From positions 496,001 through 560,000 of the forward strand of contig JAUPFP010000075.1 of NCBI GenBank assembly GCA_036925085.1: a stretch of DNA of 64,000 nt, read 5' to 3'. The stretch is from Brachycybe producta. Its lineage: Eukaryota > Arthropoda > Diplopoda > Playtdesmida > Andrognathidae. The notes under the pieces were generated by a model. That model was not told the origin of the DNA, made no database searches, and worked only from the letters and a program-made list of their open reading frames with translations. Positions 1 through 12,411 of the stretch are shown here, one piece after another. A program made the position numbers and the translations under genes. Every line of letters begins with the position of its first letter. Position 1 is the first letter of the stretch.

Positions 1-96
1 TGCATTTTCAGTTATTTATATAAAATAAGTGTTCAATTTTATCATGCCAGTTATTAATATATGATTCCCATTATTTAAAAAATAGAAAAAAACTAT

Positions 97-214
97 GCCA
101 ACAACACCCAGTATTCTCAGGCAGTCACCCATCCAAGTACTGACTGGGCCCAAAGATGCTTAACTTTGGTGATAGGATGAGAACCAGTGTGCTCAACATG
201 GTATGGCTGTTGAC
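97..214 (-). rRNA. 5S-like unit, variant
   Basis: First complete unit of the window. It carries caaagatgc in place of caatgttgc, gtgctcaac in place of gtgttcaac, and gatagg in place of gatcgg. The first change hits the 3' arm of helix II, so this copy may be a pseudogene. The same combination recurs at 57521-57638. Confidence 0.75.
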
Positions 215-695
215 GCCCCAAAATGTACAAGTTCAACTTTCGAAAGATCTAAATAAGTTAACTCTCCACTTCAAAAAAATACTTATTACAGTTAACTATT
301 ATTGTGTGCATTTTCAGTTATTTATATAAAATAAGTGTTCAATTTTATCATGCCAGTTATTAATAGATGATTCCCATTATTTAAAAAATGAAAAGAAATA
401 CACCAACAACACCCAGTATTCCCAGGCAGTCACCAATCCAAGTACTGACTGGGCCCAATGCTGCTTAACTTTGGTGATCAGATGAGAACCAGTGTGTTCA
501 ACATGGTATGGCCGTTGACACCCGAAAATGTACAAGTTCAACTTTCGAAATATCTAAATAAGTTAACTCTCCACTTCAAAAAATACTTATTACAGTTAAC
601 TATTATTGTGTGCATTTTCAGTTATTTATATAAAATAAGTGTTCAATTTTATCATGCCAGTTATTAATAGATGATTCCCATTATTTAAAAAATAG

Positions 696-702
696 AAAAA
701 AA
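696..702 (-). terminator. Pol III terminator, class A (T7)
   Basis: A run of seven A on the plus strand lies four bases past the 5S 3' end, giving T7 in the transcript sense. It is the standard RNA polymerase III stop and recurs in every class A unit. Class B units have TTTCTTTT instead, and both classes share a T6 run about ten bases downstream. Confidence 0.75.
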
Positions 703-706
703 TTAT

Positions 707-824
707 GCCAACAACACCCAGTATTCCCAGGCAGTCACCCATCCAAGTACTGACTGGGCCCAATGTTGCTTAACTTTGGTGATCGGATGAGAACCAGTGT
801 GTTCAACATGGTATGGCCGTTGAC
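707..824 (-). rRNA. 5S rRNA gene, class A unit
   Basis: The body is identical to the consensus unit at 59657-59774. The downstream spacer contains ttgactatt rather than ttaactatt, a marker shared with units 59713 and 63372. Confidence 0.85.
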
Positions 825-846
825 ACCCCAAAATGTACAAGTTCAA

Positions 847-856
847 CTTTCGAAAG
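847..856. promoter_or_regulatory. Conserved palindrome ctttcgaaag at -32 to -23 of the 5S unit
   Basis: This is a perfect 10-bp palindrome in the spacer of almost every unit; the unit at 707-824 is given as the example. It lies at the distance where invertebrate 5S genes carry an upstream TATA-like element. A TATTTA on the minus strand lies just upstream at about -41 to -36. A promoter role is inference from position and conservation. Confidence 0.45.
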
Positions 857-3800
857 ATCTAAATAAGTTAACTCTCCACTTCAAAAAATACTTATTACAG
901 TTGACTATTATTGTGTGCATTTTCAGTTATTTATATAAAATAAGTGTTCAATTTTATCATGCCAGTTATTAATATATGATTCCCATTATTTAAAAAATAG
1001 AAAAAAATTATGTCAACAACACACAGTATTCCCAGGCAGTCACCCATCTAAGTACTGACTGGGCCCAATGTTGCTTAACTTTGGTGATCAGATGAGAACC
1101 AGTGTGTTCAACATGGTATGGCCGTTGACACCCCAAAATGTACAAGTTCAACTTTCGAAAGATCTAAATAAGTTAACTCTCCACTTCAAAAAAATACTTA
1201 TTACAGTTAACTATTATAGTGTGCATTTTCAGTTATTTATATAAAATAAGTGTTCAATTTTATCATGCCATTTATTAATAGATGATTCCCATTATTTAAA
1301 AAATGAAAAGAAATACACCAACAACACCCAGTATCCCCAGGCAGTCACCCATCCAAGTACTGACTGGGCCCAATGTTGCTTAACTTTGGTGATCGGATGA
1401 GAACCAGTGTGTTCAACATGGTATGGCCGTTGACACCCCAAAATGTACAAGTTCAACTTTCGAAAAATCTAAATAAGTTAACTCTCCACTTCAAAAAAAT
1501 ACTTATTACAGTTAACTATTATTGTGTGCATTTTCAGTTATTTATATAAAATAAGTGTTCAATTTTATCATGCCAGTTATTAATAGATGATTCCCATTAT
1601 TTAAAAAATGAAAAGAAATACACCAACAACACCCAGTAATTCCAGGCAGTCAACCAGCCAAGAACTGACTGGGCCCAATGTTGCTTAACTTTGGTGATCA
1701 GATGAGAACCAGTGTGTTCAACATGGTATGGTCGTTGACACCCGAAAATGTACAAGTTCAACTTTCGAAAGATCTAAATAAGTTAACTCTCCACTTCAAA
1801 AAATACTTATTACAGTTAACTATTATTGTGTGCATTTTCAGTTATTTATATAAAATAAGTGTTCAATTTTATCATGCCAGTTATTAATATATGATTCCCA
1901 TTATTTAAAAAATAGAAAAAAATTATGCCAACAACACCCAGTATTCCCAGCCAGTCACCCATCCAAGTACTGACTGGGCCCAATATTGCTTAACTTTGGT
2001 GATCGGATGAGATCCAGTGTGTTCAACATTGTATGGCCGTTGTCACCCCAAAATGTACAAGTTCAACTTTCGAAAGATCTAAATAAGTTAACTCTCCACT
2101 TCAAAAAAATACTTATTACAGTTAACTATTATTGTGTGCATTTTCAGTTATTTATATAAAATACGTGTTCAATTTTATCATGCCAGTTTATTAATAGATG
2201 ATTCCCATTATTTAATAAATGAAAAGAAATACACCAACAACACCCAGTATTCCCAGGCAGTCCCCCATCCAAGTACTGACTGGGCCCAATGTTGCTTAAC
2301 TTTGGTGATCGGATGAGAACCAGTGTGTTCAACATGGTATGGCCGTTGACACCCCAAAATGTACAAGTTCTACTTTCGAAAGATCTAAATAAGTTAACTC
2401 TCCACTTCAAAAAATACTTATTACAGTTAACTATTATTGTGTGCATTTTCAGTTATTTATATAAAATAAGTGTTCAATTTTATCATGCCAGTTATTAATA
2501 GATGATTCCCATTATTTAAAAAATAGAAAAAAATTATGCCAACAACACCCAGTATTTCCAGGCAGTCACCCATTTAAGTACTGACTGGGCCCAATGTTGC
2601 TTAACTTTGGTGATCGGATGAAAACCAGTGTGTTCAACATAGTATGGCCGCTGACATCCCAAAATGTACAAGTTCAACTTTCGAAAGATCTAAATAAGTT
2701 AACTCTCCACTTAAAAAAATACTTATTACAGTTAACTATTATTGTGTGCATTTTCAGTTATTTATATAAAATAAGTGTTCAATTTTATCATGCCAGTTAT
2801 TAATAGATGATTCCCATTATTTAAAAAATGAAAAGAAATACACCAACAACACCCAGTATTTTCAGGCAGTCACCCATCCAAGAACTGACTGGGCCCAATG
2901 TTGCTTAACTTTGGTGATCGGATGAGAACCAGTGTGTTCAACATGGTATGGCCGTTGACACCCGAAAATGTACAAGTTCAACTTTCGAAATATCTAAATA
3001 AGTTAACTCTCCACTTCAAAAAATACTTATTACAGTTAACTATTATTGTGTGCATTTTCAGTTATTTATATAAAATAAGTGTTCAATTTTATCATGCCAG
3101 TTATTAATAGATGATTCCCATTATTTAAAAAATAGAAAACAATTATGCCAACAACACCCAGTATTCCCAGGCAGTCACCCATCCAAGTACTGACTGGGCC
3201 CAATGTTGCTTAACTTTGGTGATCGGATGAGAACCAGTGTGTTCAACATGGTATGGCCGTTGACACCCGAAAATGTACAAGTTCAACTTTCGAAATATCT
3301 AAATAAGTTAACTCTCCACTTCAAAAAATACTTATTACAGTTAACTATTATTGTGTGCATTTTCAGTTATTTATATAAAATAAGTGTTCAATTTTATCAT
3401 GCCAGTTATTAATAGATGATTCCCATTATTTAAAAAATAGAAAAAAATTATGCCAACAACACCCAGTATTCCCAGGCAGTCACCCATCCAAGTACTGACT
3501 GGGCCCAATGTTGCTTAACTTTGGTGATCGGATGAGAACCAGTGTGTTCAACATGGTATGGCCGTTGACACCCCAAAATGTACAAGTTCAACTTTCGAAA
3601 GATCTAAATAAGTTAACTCTCCACTTCAAAAAAATACTTATTACAGTTAACTATTATAGTGTGCATTTTCAGTTATTTATATAAAATAAGTGTTCAATTT
3701 TATCATGCCAGTTATTAATAGATGATTCCCATTATTTAAAAAATGAAAAGAAATACACCAACAACACCCAGTATCCCCAGGCAGTCACCCATCCAAGTAC

Positions 3801-6800
3801 TGACTGGGCCCAATGTTGCTTAACTTTGGTGATCGGATGAGAACCAGTGTGTTCAACATGGTATGGCCGTTGACACCCCAAAATGTACAAGTTCAACTTT
3901 CGAAAAATCTAAATAAGTTAACTCTCCACTTCAAAAAAATACTTATTACAGTTAACTATTATTGTGTGCATTTTCAGTTATTTATATAAAATAAGTGTTC
4001 AATTTTATCATGCCAGTTATTAATAGATGATTCCCATTATTTAAAAAATGAAAAGAAATACACCAACAACACCCAGTAATTCCAGGCAGTCAACCAGCCA
4101 AGAACTGACTGGGCCCAATGTTGCTTAACTTTGGTGATCAGATGAGAACCAGTGTGTTCAACATGGTATGGTCGTTGACAACCGAAAATGTACAAGTTCA
4201 ACTTTCGAAAGATCTAAATAAGTTAACTCTCCACTTCAAAAAATACTTATTACAGTTAACTATTATTGTGTGCATTTTCAGTTATTTATATAAAATAAGT
4301 GTTCAATTTTATCATGCCAGTTATTAATATATGATTCCCATTATTTAAAAAATAGAAAAAAATTATGCCAACAACACCCAGTATTCCCAGCCAGTCACCC
4401 ATCCAAGTACTGACTGGGCCCAATATTGCTTAACTTTGGTGATCGGATGAGATCCAGTGTGTTCAACATTGTATGGCCGTTGTCACCCCAAAATGTACAA
4501 GTTCAACTTTCGAAAGATCTAAATAAGTTAACTCTCCACTTCAAAAAAATACTTATTACAGTTAACTATTATTGTGTGCATTTTCAGTTATTTATATAAA
4601 ATACGTGTTCAATTTTATCATGCCAGTTTATTAATAGATGATTCCCATTATTTAATAAATGAAAAGAAATACACCAACAACACCCAGTATTCCCAGGCAG
4701 TCCCCCATCCAAGTACTGACTGGGCCCAATGTTGCTTAACTTTGGTGATCGGATGAGAACCAGTGTGTTCAACATGGTATGGCCGTTGACACCCCAAAAT
4801 GTACAAGTTCAACTTTCGAAAGATCTAAATAAGTTAACTCTCCACTTCAAAAAATACTTATTACAGTTAACTATTATTGTGTGCATTTTCAGTTATTTAT
4901 ATAAAATAAGTGTTCAATTTTATCATGCCAGTTATTAATAGATGATTCCCATTATTTAAAAAATAGAAAAAAATTATGCCAACAACACCCAGTATTTCCA
5001 GGCAGTCACCCATTTAAGTACTGACTGGGCCCAATGTTGCTTAACTTTGGTGATCGGATGAAAACCAGTGTGTTCAACATAGTAAGGCCGCTGACATCCC
5101 AAAATGTACAAGTTCAACTTTCGAAAGATCTAAATAAGTTAACTCTCCACTTAAAAAAAATACTTATTACAGTTAACTATTATTGTGTGCATTTTCAGTT
5201 ATTGATATAAAATAAGTGTTCAATTTTATCATGCCAGTTATTAATAGATGATTCCCATTATTTAAAAAATGAAAAAAAATACACCAACAACACCCAGTAT
5301 TTCCAGGCAGTCACCCATCCAAGTACTGACTGGGCCCAATGTTGCTTAACTTTGGTGATCGGATGAGAACCAGTGTGTTCAACATGGTATGGCCGTTGAC
5401 ACCCCAAAATGTACAAGTTCAACTTTCGAAAGATCTAAATAAGTTAACTCTCCACTTTAAAAAATACTTATTACAGTTAACTATTATTGTGTGCATTTTC
5501 AGTTATTTATATAAAATAAGTGTTCAATTTTATCATGCCAGTTATTAATATATGATTCCCATTATTTAAAAAATAGAAAAAAATTATGCCAACAACACAC
5601 AGTATTCCCAGGCAGTCACCCATCCAAGTACTGACTGGGCCCAATGTTGCTTAACGTTGGTGATCGGATGAGAACCAGTGTGTTCAACATGGTATGGCCA
5701 TTGACGCCCCAAAATGTACAAGTTCAACTTTCGAAAGATCTAAATAAGTTAACTCTCCACTTCAAAAAATACTTATTACAGTTAACTATTATTGTGTGCA
5801 TTTTCAGTTATTTATATAAAATAAGTGTTCAATTTTATCATGCCAGTTATTAATAGATGATTCCCATTATTTAAAAAATGAAAAAAAATACACCAACAAC
5901 ACCCAGTATTTCCAGGCAGTCACCCATCCAAGTACTGACTGGGCCCAATGTTGCTTAACTTTGGTGATCGGATGAGAACCAGTGTGTTCAACATGGTATG
6001 GCCGTTGACACCCCAAAATGTACAAGTTCAACTTTCGAAAGATCTAAATAAGTTAACTCTCCACTTCAAAAAATACTTATTACAGTTAACTATTATTGTG
6101 TGCATTTTCAGTTATTTATATAAAATAAGTGTTCAATTTTATCATGCCAGTTATTAATATATGATTCCCATTATTTAAAAAATAGAAAAAAATTATGCCA
6201 ACAACACACAGTATTCCCAGGCAGTCACCCATCCAAGTACTGACTGGGCCCAATGTTGCTTAACGTTGGTGATCGGATGAGAACCAGTGTGTTCAACATG
6301 GTATGGCCATTGACGCCCCAAAATGTACAAGTTCAACTTTCGAAAGATCTAAATAAGTTAACTCTCCACTTCAAAAAATACTTATTACAGTTAACTATTA
6401 TTGTGTGCATTTTCAGTTATTTATATAAAATAAGTGTTCAATTTTATCATGCCAGTTATTAATAGATGATTCCCATTATTTAAAAAATAGAAAAAAATTA
6501 TGCCAACAACACCCAGTATTTCCAGGCAGTCACCCATTTAAGTACTGACTGGGCCCAATGTTGCTTAACTTTGGTGATCGGATGAAAACCAGTGTGTTCA
6601 ACATAGTATGGCCGCTGACATCCCAAAATGTACAAGTTCAACTTTCGAAAGATCTAAATAAGTTAACTCCCCACTTAAAAAAAATACTTATTACAGTTAA
6701 CTATTATTGTGTGCATTTTCAGTTATTTATATAAAATAAGTGTTCAATTTTATCATGCCAGTTATTAATAGATGATTCCCATTATTTAAAAAATGAAAAG

Positions 6801-9245
6801 AAATACACCAACAACACCCAGTATTTCCAGGCAGTCACCCATCCAAGTACTGACTGGGCCCAATGTTGCTTAACTTTGGTGATCGGATGAGAACCAGTGT
6901 GTTCAACATGGTATGGCCGTTGACACCCCAAAATGTACAAGTTCAACTTTCGAAAGATCTAAATAAGTTAACTCTCCACTTCAAAAAATACTTATTACAG
7001 TTAACTATTATTGTGTGCATTTTCAGTTATTTATATAAAATAAGTGTTCAATTTTATCATGCCAGTTATTAATAGATGATTCCCATTATTTAAAAAATGA
7101 AAAGAAATACACCAACAACACCCAGTATTCCCAGGCAGTCCCCCATCCAAGTACTGACTGGGCCCAATGTTGCTTAACTTTGGTGATCGGATGAGAACCA
7201 GTGTGTTCAACATGGTATGGCCGTTGACACCCCAAAATGTACAAGTTCAACTTTCGAAAGATCTAAATAAGTTAACTCTCCACTTCAAAAAATACTTATT
7301 ACAGTTAACTATTATTGTGTGCATTTTCAGTTATTTATATAAAATAAGTGTTCAATTTTATCATGCCAGTTATTAATAGATTATTCCCATTATTTAATAA
7401 ATGAAAAGAAATACACCAACAACACCCAGTATTCCCAGGCAGTCACCAATCCAAGTACTGACTGGGCCCAATGTTGCTTAACTTTGGTGATTGGATGAGA
7501 ACCAATGTGTTCAACATGGTATGGCCGTTGACACCCCAAAATGTACAAGTTCAACTTTCGAAAGATCTAAATAAGTTAACTCTCCACTTCAAAAAATACT
7601 TATTACAGTTATCTATTATTGTGTGCATTTTCAGTTATTTATATAAAATCAGTGTTCAATTTTATCATGCCAGTTATTAATAGATGATTCCCATTATTTA
7701 ATAAATGAAAAGAAATACACCAACAACACCCAGTATTCCCAGGCAGTCACCAATCCAAGTACTGACTGGGCCCAATGTTGCTTAACTTTGGTGATTGGAT
7801 GAGAACCAATGTGTTCAACATGGTATGGTCGCTGACACACCAAAATGTACAAGTTCAACTTTCGAAAGATCTAAATAAGTTAACTCTCCACTTCAAAAAA
7901 TACTTATTACAGTTAACTATTATTTTGTGCATTTTCAGTTATTTATATAAAATAAGTGGTCAATTTTATCATGCCAGTTATTAATATATGATTCCCATTA
8001 TTTAAAAAATAGAAAAAAATTATGCCAACAACACCCAGTATTTTCAGGCAGTCACCAATCCAAGTACTGACTGGGCCCAATGTTGCTTAACTTTGGTGAT
8101 CGGATGAGAACCAGTGTGTTCAACATGGTATGGTCGTTGACACCCGAAAATGTACAAGTTCAACTTTCGAAAGATCTAAATAAGTTAACTCTCCACTTCA
8201 AAAAATACTTATTACAGTTAACTATTATTGTGTGCATTTTCAGTTATTTATATAAAATAAGTGTTCAATTTTATCATGCCAGTTATTAATAGATGATTCC
8301 CATTATTTAAAAAATGAAAAGAAATACACCAACAACACCCAGTATTCCCAGGCAGTCACCAATCCAAGTACTGACTGGGCCCAATGTTGCTTAACTTTGG
8401 TGATCAGATGAGAACCAGTGTGTTCAACATGGTATGGTCGTTGACACCCGAAAATGTACAAGTTCAACTTTCGAAAGATCTAAATAAGTTAACTCTCCAC
8501 TTCAAAAAATACTTATTACAGTTAACTATTATTGTGTGCATTTTCAGTTACTTATATAAAATAAGTGTTCAATTTTATCATGCCAGTTATTAATATATGA
8601 TTCCCATTATTTAAAAAATAGAAAAAAATTATGCCAACAACACCCAGTATTCCCAGCCAGTCACCCATCCAAGTACTGACTGGGCCCAATGTTGCTTAAC
8701 TTTGGTGATCGGATGAGATCCAGTGTGTTCAACATTGTATGGCCATTGACACCCCAAAATGTACAAGTTCAACTTTCGAAAGATCTAAATAAGTTAACTC
8801 TCCACTTCAAAAAAATACTTATTACAGTTAACTATTATTGTGTGCATTTTCAGTTATTTATATAAAATAAGTGTTCAATTTTATCATGCCAGTTATTAAT
8901 ATATGATTCCCATTATTTAAAAAATAGAAAAAAACTATGCCAACAACACCCAGTATTCCCAGGCAGTCACCCATCCAAGTACTGACTGGGCCCAATGTTG
9001 CTTAACTTTGGTGATAGGATGAGAACCAGTGTGTTCAACATGGTGTGGCTGTTGACACCCCAATATGTACAAGTTCAACTTTCGAAAGATCTGAATAAGT
9101 TAACTCTCCACTTCAAAAAAATACTTATTACAGTTAACTATTATTGTGTGCATTTTCAGTTATTTATATAAAATAAGTGTTCAATTTTATCATGCCAGTT
9201 ATTAATAGATGATTCCCATTATTTAAAAAATAGAAAAAAAATTAT

Positions 9246-9363
9246 GCCAACAACTCCCAGTATTCCCAAGCAGTCACCCATCCAAGTACTGACTGGGCCC
9301 AATGTTGCTTCACATTGGTGATCGGATGAGAACCAGTGTGTTCAACATGGTATAGCCGTTGAC
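9246..9363 (-). rRNA. 5S-like unit of the ttcacattgg subfamily
   Basis: This subfamily has gcttcacattgg for gcttaactttgg in the box A region, tatagccg for tatggccg, and usually caactatcg upstream. Members sit at anchors 9302, 12045, 12963, 19373, 21813, 55140 and 56055; 34005 and 34615 share the box A change only. The box A change would weaken TFIIIA/TFIIIC recognition, which suggests a pseudogene lineage spread by array exchange. Confidence 0.75.
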
Positions 9364-9549
9364 ACCCCAAAATGTACAAGTTCAACTATCGAAAGATCTA
9401 AATAAGTTAACTCTCCACTTCAAAAAATACTTATTACAGTTAACTAATATTGTGTGCATTTTCAGTTATTTATATAAAATAAGTGTTCAATTTTATCATG
9501 CCAGTTATTAATAGATGATTCCCATTATTTAAAAAATGAAAAGAAATAC

Positions 9550-9667
9550 ACCAACAACACCCAGTATTCCCAGGCAGTCACCCATCCAAGTACTGACTGG
9601 GCCCAATGTTGCTTAACTTTGGTGATCGGATGAGAACCAGTGTGTTCAACATAGTATGGCCGTTGAC
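9550..9667 (-). rRNA. 5S rRNA gene, class B unit
   Basis: The body has a single change in helix II territory (CCATACTATG) but a different 3' flank from class A. The transcript would end GTTGGT and run into GTATTTCTTTTC, so the helix I terminal pair becomes G-U and the terminator is T3-C-T4, with a T6 run about ten nucleotides further on. Both classes are scattered through the array and through each higher-order repeat. Confidence 0.82.
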
Positions 9668-11073
9668 ACCCCAAAATGTACAAGTTCAACTTTCGAAAGA
9701 TCTAAATAAGTTAACTCTCCACTTCAAAAAATACTTATTACAGTTAACTATTATTGTGTGCATTTTCAGTTATTTATATAAAATAAGTGTTCAATTTTAT
9801 CATGCCAGTTATTAATAGATGATTCCCATTATTTAATAAATGAAAAGAAATACACCAACAACACCCAGTATTCCCAGGCAGTCACCCATCCAAGTACTGA
9901 CTGGGCCCAATGTTGCTTAACTTTGGTGATTGGATGAGAATCAATGTGTTCAACATGGTATGGCCGTTGACACCCCAAAATGTACAAGTTCAACTTTTGA
10001 AAGATCTAAATAAGTTAACTCTCCACTTCAAAAAATACTTATTACAGTTAACTATTATTGTGTGCATTTTCAGTTATTTATATAAAATAAGTGTTCAATT
10101 TTATCATGCCAGTTATTAATAGATGATTCCCATTATTTAAAAAATGAAAAGAAATACACCAACAACACACAGTATTCCCAGGCAGTCCCCCATCCAAGTA
10201 CTGACTGGGCCTAATGTTGCTTAACTTTGGTGATCGGATGAGAACCAGTGTGTTCAACATGGTATGGCCGTTGACACCCCAAAATGTACAAGTTCAACTT
10301 TTGAAAGATCTAAATAAGTTAACTCTCCACTACAAAAAATACTTATTACAGTAAACTATTATTGTGTGCATTTTCAGTTATTTATATAAAATAAGTGTTC
10401 AATTTTATCATGCCAGTTATTAATAGATGATTCCCATTATTTAAAAAATGAAATGAAATACACCAACAACACCCAGTATTCCCATACAGTCACCCATCAA
10501 AGTACTGACTGGGCCCCAATGTTGCTTAACTTTGGTGATCGGATGAGAACCAGTGCGTTCAACATGGTATGGCCATTGACACCCCAAAATGTACAAGTTC
10601 AACTTTCGAAAGATCTAAATAAGTTAACTCTCCACTTCAAAAAAATACTTATTACAGGTAACTATTATTGTGTGCATTTTCAGTTATTTATATAAAATAA
10701 GTGTTCAATTTTATCATGCCAGTTATTAATATATGATTCCCATTATTTAAAAATTAGAAAAAAATTATGCCAACAACACCCAGTATTCCCAGGCAGTCAC
10801 CCATTCAAGTACTGCCTAGGCCCAATGTTGCTTAACTTTGGTGATCAGATGAGAACCAGTGCGTTCAACATGGTATGGCCGTTGACACCCCAAAATGTAC
10901 AAGTTCAACTTTCGAAAGATCTAAATAAGTTAACTCTCCACTTCAAAAAAATACTTATTACAGTTAACTATTATTGTGTGCAATTTCAGTTATTTATATA
11001 AAATAAGTGTTCAATTTTATCATGCCAGTTATTAATAGATGATTCCCATTATTTAAAAAATGAAAAGAAATAC

Positions 11074-11189
11074 ACCAACAACACCCAGTATTCCCAGGCA
11101 GTCCCCCATCCAAGTACTGACTGGGCCCAGTTGCTTAACTTTGGTGATCGGATGAGAACCAGTGTGTTCAATATGGTATGGCCGTTGAC
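11074..11189 (-). pseudogene. 5S-like unit with 2-nt deletion
   Basis: The body is 116 nt because gggcccaatgttg has become gggcccagttg. The deletion removes part of the helix II 3' arm and the adjoining loop, so the copy is unlikely to fold as normal 5S rRNA. Confidence 0.7.
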
Positions 11190-12294
11190 ACCCCAAAATG
11201 TACAAGTTCAACTTTCGAAAGATCTAAATAAGTTAACTCTCCACTTCAAAAGAATACTTATTACAGTTAACTATTATTGTGTGCATTTTCAGTTATTTAT
11301 ATAAAATCAGTGTTCAATTTTATCATGCCAGTTATTAATAGATGATTCCCATTATTTAAAAAATGAAAAGAAATACACCAACAACACCCAGTATTCCCAG
11401 GCAGTCAGCCATCCAAGAACTGACTGGGCCCAATGTTGCTTAACTTTGGTGATCGGATGAGAACCAGTGTGTTCAACGTGGTATGGCCGTTGACACCCCA
11501 AAATGTACAAGTACAACTTTCGAAAGATCTAAATAAGTTAACTCTCCACTTCAAAAAATACTTATTACAGTTAACTATTATTGTTTGCATTTTCAGTTAT
11601 TTATATAAAATAAGTGTTCAATTTTATCATGCCAGTTATTAATATATGATTCCCATTATTTAAAAAACAGAAAAAAATTATGCCAACAACACCCAGTATT
11701 CCCAGGCAGTCACCCATCCAAGTACTGACTGGGCCCAATGTTGCTTAACTTTTATGATAGGATGAGAACCAGTGTGTTCAACATGGTATGGCTGTTGACA
11801 CCCCAATATGTACAAGTTCAACTTTCGAAAGATCTGAATAAGTTAACTCTCCACTTCAAAAAAATACTTATTACAGTTAACTATTATTGTGTGCATTTTC
11901 AGTTATTTATATAAAATAAGTGTTCAATTTTATCATGCCAGTTATTAATAGATGATTCCCATTATTTAACAAATAGAAAAAAAATTATGCCAACAACTCC
12001 CAGTATTCCCAAGCAGTCACCCATCCAAGTACTGACTAGGCCCAATGTTGCTTCACATTGGTGATCGGATGAGAACCAGTGTGTTCAACATGGTATAGCC
12101 GTTGACACCCCACCAAAATGTACAAGTTCAACTATCGAAAGATCTAAATAGTTAACTCTCCACTTCAAAAAATACTTATTACAGTTAACTAATATTGTGT
12201 GCATTTTCAGTTATTTATATAAAATAAGTGTTCAATTTTATCATGCCAGTTATTAATAGATGATTCCCATTATTTAAAAAATGAAAAGAAATAC

Positions 12295-12411
12295 ACCAAC
12301 AACACCCAGTATTCCCAGGCAGTCACCCATCCAAGTACTGACTGGCCCAATGTTGCTTAACTTTGGTGATTGGATGAGAATCAATGTGTTCAACATGGTA
12401 TGGCCGTTGAC
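12295..12411 (-). pseudogene. 5S-like unit with 1-nt deletion
   Basis: One G of the gactgggccc segment is missing (gactggcccaatg), giving a 117-nt body. It also carries gattgg and gaatcaatg. The deletion lies beside the helix IV/V arm. Confidence 0.65.

Larger units (their letters stand above)
391..5270. repeat. 8-unit higher-order repeat, two copies offset by 2440 bp
   Basis: Copy 1 (391-2830) has anchors 458, 763, 1068, 1373, 1678, 1983, 2289 and 2594. Copy 2 (2831-5270) has 2898, 3203, 3508, 3813, 4118, 4424, 4729 and 5034. Shared rare variants at the 2440-bp offset include attatagtg (near 1212 and 3652), gtatcccca, a unit with aaccagccaagaactg (near 1652 and 4092), and tgaaaacc with catcccaaaatg (near 2620 and 5060). 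Unit 763 and its partner 3203 differ more, so later gene conversion is likely. Confidence 0.85.
5271..11400. repeat. Array block, 20 units, with a small 2-unit duplication
   Basis: Anchors: 5339, 5644, 5948, 6253, 6558, 6863, 7167, 7471, 7775, 8080, 8384, 8689, 8995, 9302, 9606, 9910, 10214, 10519, 10825 and 11128. Units 5339+5644 and 5948+6253 are near-identical pairs offset by 609 bp, sharing ttaacgttgg and attgacgcccc. Unit 10825 carries gcctaggccc in place of gactgggccc. No feature other than array units is seen. Confidence 0.85.
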
